Shown here: positions 60,792 through 64,000 of the stretch, in pieces
How the letters are laid out: each line of letters opens with the position of its first letter
Numbering within the stretch: the stretch's first letter is position 1
Origin: Mangrovibacter plantisponsor
Lineage (GTDB): Bacteria > Pseudomonadota > Gammaproteobacteria > Enterobacterales > Enterobacteriaceae
Direction of reading: 5' to 3'
DNA: 64,000 bases
Assembly: GCF_003182475.1 (NCBI RefSeq)
Contig: NZ_QGTS01000011.1
Coordinates: forward strand, 1-64,000
Notes under the pieces: generated by a model
What the model was told of the DNA's origin: nothing
Seen by the model: only the letters and a program-made list of their open reading frames with translations
Databases searched by the model: none
Program-made: the position numbers and the translations under genes

Positions 60792-61658
60792 TCAACCGTT
60801 ATCCTGTGCATCCAGCGCATATTTATACAGCGCATTTTTCTTAACACCATGAATTTCTGCCGCCAGCGCGGCAGCTTTTTTCAGTGGTAATTCTGCCTGT
60901 AATAAGGCCAGAGTGCGCAATGCATCCGGCGGCAGTGCTTCTTCTTGTGCTTTATAGCCTTCCACAATCAGCACCATTTCCCCTTTACGCCGGTTATCAT
61001 CTTCCTGAACCCAGGCCAGTAGTTCACCTATCGGGGCACCATATACAGATTCCCAGGTTTTGGTGAGCTCACGAGCCAGCACCACATAGCGTTCAGACCC
61101 CAGCACGGCATTCATATCAGCAAGGCTGTCCAGCAAACGGTGAGTGGATTCATAGAAAATCAGCGTGCGAGGCTCTTGCAACAATGCGGTCAGTGCATCC
61201 CGCCGACCTTTTGGTTTGGCAGGCAAAAAGCCCTCGTAACAAAACCGGTCAGAAGGCAAACCTGCTGCGCTTAAAGCGGCAATGGCAGCACATGGTCCAG
61301 GTAATGGCACCACACGAATTCCCGCCTCACGGCAGGTGCGCACCAGATGGTAACCCGGGTCGTTAATCAGTGGTGTCCCTGCATCAGAAACCAGAGCGAT
61401 GTTCTGCCCTTCTTGCAGCTTAGCCAGCAATGTTTCTGCTTTTTGTTGTTCGTTATGGTCATGAAGTGCGAATAAACGCGCATTTATGGCAAAATGCTGT
61501 AAAAGTAGCCCGGTATGACGGGTATCCTCTGCAGCGATAAGATCAACAGACTGCAATACGGAAAGCGCGCGTTGAGTAATATCACCCAAATTTCCGATAG
61601 GTGTAGGAACTATATAAAGCTGACCATCAGAATTCAGCACTGATTCGTCTTGTTTCAT
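60792..61658 (-). CDS. rsmI: 16S rRNA (cytidine-1402-2'-O)-methyltransferase RsmI
   Basis: The 288-residue SAM-dependent enzyme of the tetrapyrrole-methylase fold adds the 2'-O-methyl of C1402 in 16S r[56 protein letters not shown] and the [13 protein letters not shown] tail match E. coli YraL. It is divergent from lpoA. Confidence 0.96.
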   Translation of the reverse strand: MKQDESVLNSDGQLYIVPTPIGNLGDITQRALSVLQSVDLIAAEDTRHTGLLLQHFAINARLFALHDHNEQQKAETLLAKLQEGQNIALVSDAGTPLINDPGYHLVRTCREAGIRVVPLPGPCAAIAALSAAGLPSDRFCYEGFLPAKPKGRRDALTALLQEPRTLIFYESTHRLLDSLADMNAVLGSERYVVLARELTKTWESVYGAPIGELLAWVQEDDNRRKGEMVLIVEGYKAQEEALPPDALRTLALLQAELPLKKAAALAAEIHGVKKNALYKYALDAQDNG

Positions 61659-61718
61659 TGTTTCATCCGTATTGCCGATTTAATATTGAGCATTAAGCAA
61701 AAAAACACTGGATACAGT

Positions 61719-63905
61719 ATGGTACCGTCAAACCGTTTTCGTTCTAAAGCTTCACGCAGCCTGCCAGTGGTTCTGGCCGCGATTTTGTTCGCCGGATGCG
61801 TCTCGCATGAACCAGACCAAAGTGCACCTTACATGCAAGGCCAGGTAAAGGCCGACTCCGCCTTCTACTTGCAGCAAATGCAGCAGAGTACGAATGATAC
61901 CAAGACCAACTGGCAATTACTTGCCATTCGTTCACTACTCCAGGAAGGAAAAACCAGCCAGGCAGTGCAACTCTTCCAGGCACTACCACAACAGGTTACT
62001 GCACAGCAACGTGATGAACAGGCTTTACTGGCCGTTGAAATGAAACTGGTGCAGCAAGACCCGGCCAGCGCAAAAACACTGCTGGCAAGCATCAACCCGG
62101 AAACGCTGACCCCGGCTCAGGCACAACGTTACTGGCAGGCGCAAATTGCGCTTAACCAGGGCACACCATCAATTGAGTTACTCCGGGCACTGGTCGCTCA
62201 GGAACCCGGCCTGCAGGGTGCGGCAAAACAGCAAAATATTGATGCGACCTGGCAGGCGCTGTCTTCAATGACCCAGGACCAGGCCAATGCCCTGGTTATC
62301 AATACCGGTGAGCAGACCTTACGCGGCTGGCTCGACTTGCAGCATACGTGGTTCGATAACCGTAATGATGCCACCATGCTACAGGCTGCAATCAAAGACT
62401 GGCAGACACGTTACCCAGACAACCCGGCAGCAAAAATGCTACCAACCCAACTGGCAAATGTTCAGTCATTCCAGCCCACATCGGTTCAAAAAATTGCCCT
62501 GCTGTTGCCATTGAGCGGCCAGGCGGCCATTTTTGGGCGTACGATTGAGCAAGGTTTCGAAGCTGCCAAAAATGCGGGTACCACACCCGTTACACAAATT
62601 GCCCCGCAATCTGTGCCGGAGCCTGCCAGCAACACTGGGGCAGATAATGCTCAGGGCTCCCCGGCGACTGGCACTGGCACTGGCACTGGCACTGGCACTG
62701 GCACTGGCACTGGCACTGGCACTGGCACAACAGAGAATAGCGCTAACGGGGATGTTGTCAGCCCGTCTGCTGCATCCGTTGATAACCTGACGGGTGAAAC
62801 AGCCACTGCCGCACCATCCGGAGCCACAGCAACTGATGGCGTGGCAACACCAGACACCCCCGTTGCCGCCAGCACAACACCATCCGCTGATACCCAGGCC
62901 ATCAACAGCACTGCGGCTAATCCATCGGCTGAATTAAAAGTGTATGACACCAGCACACAACCCATTGATCAGATTATGGCTCAGGTGCAAAAAGACGGTG
63001 CCAGCATCGTTATCGGTCCATTACTGAAAGAAAATGTTAAGGCAGCGGTAAAAAGTAATACAACCTTAAATATGCTGGCGCTTAACCAGCCGGAAGATGT
63101 GCAGAATCAGGCCAATGTGTGTTACTTCGCGCTGTCGCCAGAAAACGAAGCTGCAGATGCTGCGCGCCATATTTGGCAATCCGGGCAACGTAACCCGCTA
63201 GTACTGATTCCACGTAATAGTTTTGGCTCACGCATCAGTAAAGCTTTTGCTACCGCATGGCAAGAACTGGGTGGTGGTGTCGTACTGGAGCAGCAATTCG
63301 GTTCAGTCAATGAACTGAAGATGAGTATTAACCGCAATTCAGGTATTGCGCTGACTGGCCGCCCCGTTCAGGCGAGCCTGCCACAGCAACAGAGTGTCAC
63401 CATTGGTGGGTTAACCATTCCGGCTCCACCGTCAGATGCTGACATCACAGCCGGAACGTCGGGTAAAGTCGATGCGGTGTACATTGTGGCAACGCAACCC
63501 GAACTGGCTCTAATCAAGCCGATGATAACTATGCGCTCAGGCAGCCGTAGTGGCGGTGCAGTGCTGTACGCCAGTTCACGCAGTGCCCAGGGTGGTACTG
63601 GCCCAGACTTCCGTCTGGAAATGAACGGCCTGCAATTTAGTGACATTCCGATGCTGTCCGGTGGTAACAATACCCTGATGCAGCAGGCACTCGGCAGTGT
63701 GAATAATGATTACTCACTTGCCCGCCTTTACGCTATGGGTGTCGATGCATGGACGCTGGCCAGCCATTTCTCGCAGATTCGCCAGGTGCCTGGTTACCAG
63801 GTCATGGGAAATACCGGCGACCTGACTGCCAACAGTGACTGTGTTATCAAACGGAAATTGCCATGGCTTATGTACCAACAAGGAAACGTGGTTCCTGTCA
63901 ATTAA
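61719..63905 (+). CDS. lpoA: Penicillin-binding protein activator LpoA
   Basis: The 728-residue outer-membrane lipoprotein activates PBP1A. The start at 61719 gives [21 protein letters not shown], with lipobox LFAGC and Cys27 the lipidated residue. The N-terminal helical (TPR-like) domain runs to about 260. A low-complexity linker (about 300-410) follows, then the C-terminal periplasmic-binding-like domain ([20 protein letters not shown] on). It is about 50 residues longer than E. coli LpoA (678). Part of the gain is a GT dipeptide repeat of ten units in the linker. The 3' end overlaps yraN. Confidence 0.94.
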   Translation: MVPSNRFRSKASRSLPVVLAAILFAGCVSHEPDQSAPYMQGQVKADSAFYLQQMQQSTNDTKTNWQLLAIRSLLQEGKTSQAVQLFQALPQQVTAQQRDEQALLAVEMKLVQQDPASAKTLLASINPETLTPAQAQRYWQAQIALNQGTPSIELLRALVAQEPGLQGAAKQQNIDATWQALSSMTQDQANALVINTGEQTLRGWLDLQHTWFDNRNDATMLQAAIKDWQTRYPDNPAAKMLPTQLANVQSFQPTSVQKIALLLPLSGQAAIFGRTIEQGFEAAKNAGTTPVTQIAPQSVPEPASNTGADNAQGSPATGTGTGTGTGTGTGTGTGTGTTENSANGDVVSPSAASVDNLTGETATAAPSGATATDGVATPDTPVAASTTPSADTQAINSTAANPSAELKVYDTSTQPIDQIMAQVQKDGASIVIGPLLKENVKAAVKSNTTLNMLALNQPEDVQNQANVCYFALSPENEAADAARHIWQSGQRNPLVLIPRNSFGSRISKAFATAWQELGGGVVLEQQFGSVNELKMSINRNSGIALTGRPVQASLPQQQSVTIGGLTIPAPPSDADITAGTSGKVDAVYIVATQPELALIKPMITMRSGSRSGGAVLYASSRSAQGGTGPDFRLEMNGLQFSDIPMLSGGNNTLMQQALGSVNNDYSLARLYAMGVDAWTLASHFSQIRQVPGYQVMGNTGDLTANSDCVIKRKLPWLMYQQGNVVPVN
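62670..62729 (+). repeat. Hexanucleotide tandem repeat in lpoA, encoding (Gly-Thr)10
   Basis: Nine perfect GGCACT units followed by one GGCACA lie in frame inside lpoA. They encode ten Gly-Thr pairs in the disordered linker. Slippage would change length by two residues per unit without a frameshift. Confidence 0.97.
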
Positions 63906-64000
63906 GCGCCACTCAACAAACAGGCGCGCTCTGGGAACAGAGGGCGCGCCGTTGGCTGGAGCAACAAGGGTTACATTTTATTGCAGCCAATGTGCGTTTT
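63863..64000 (+). CDS. yraN: YraN family protein, N-terminal part
   Basis: The reading frame from ATG 63863 runs off the window and gives 46 residues. [27 protein letters not shown] is the head of the UPF0102/YraN family (compare [22 protein letters not shown] in E. coli), a Holliday-junction-resolvase-like nuclease fold. The active-site GEIDL region lies beyond the edge. It starts 43 bp inside the end of lpoA, in another frame. Confidence 0.85.
   Translation, partial: MAYVPTRKRGSCQLSATQQTGALWEQRARRWLEQQGLHFIAANVRF

Noticed and set aside
62651-62965. Minus-strand frame with Val-Pro repeats opposite lpoA
   Set aside because: It is the antisense reading of the GGCACT hexamer tract within a well-supported gene.

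Overview
The window is a chromosomal segment of an enterobacterium (Enterobacterales, most likely Enterobacteriaceae). Gene order from about 21.5 kb to the right edge follows the Escherichia coli backbone aer, patA, fadH, rlmG, ygjP, ygjR, alx, sstT, ygjV, uxaA, uxaC, exuT, exuR, yqjA, mzrA, yqjC, yqjD, yqjE, yqjK, yqjF, yqjG, yhaH, yhaJ, yhaK, yhaL, rnpB, garK, garR, garL, garP, garD, rsmI, lpoA, yraN. The yqjH/yqjI pair at 5.4-7.2 kb belongs to the same backbone. The species cannot be named from sequence alone.

The left 5 kb is accessory. It holds the end of an IS3-family element that cut a sugar porter gene, an RpiR regulator, a small proline-rich exported protein, a hydroxycarboxylate dehydrogenase (hcxB/ybiC type), a DoxX protein and an intact yghX-type hydrolase. 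yqjH and yqjI follow, divergent around palindromic operators and a Fur box.

Two blocks interrupt the backbone. The first (7.2-21.2 kb, between yqjI and aer) has two parts. One part is a class III aminotransferase, an IsfD-like sulfoacetaldehyde reductase, a polar amino acid ABC importer and a MocR regulator, which together fit assimilation of taurine nitrogen with isethionate as by-product. The other is a six-gene peptide-type ABC importer operon ending in an amidase. The second block (23.4-29.4 kb, between aer and patA) is another peptide-type ABC importer, with a nonsense codon in its first permease gene, plus a DgcZ-like zinc-responsive diguanylate cyclase.

The backbone covers putrescine transamination (patA, with a sigma-54 promoter and TTG start), unsaturated fatty acid oxidation (fadH), 23S and 16S rRNA methylation (rlmG, rsmI), a manganese/pH riboswitch with alx, serine/threonine uptake (sstT), hexuronate use (uxaCA, exuT, exuR), envelope-stress membrane proteins (yqjA to yqjK), glutathionyl-hydroquinone reductase (yqjG), galactarate use (gar genes) and peptidoglycan synthase activation (lpoA). 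A TetR/NTF2-like pair with duplicated operators lies just before RNase P RNA, which is followed by 108-bp tandem repeats that each carry a terminator.

No tRNA, CRISPR array or prophage was seen. The most informative items for follow-up are the taurine-nitrogen cluster with its repeated TGTCAC/GTGACA sites, the broken permease, the IS-disrupted transporter, the (GT)10 hexanucleotide tract in lpoA, the altered metal-binding head of YqjI and the unknown proline-rich secreted protein.
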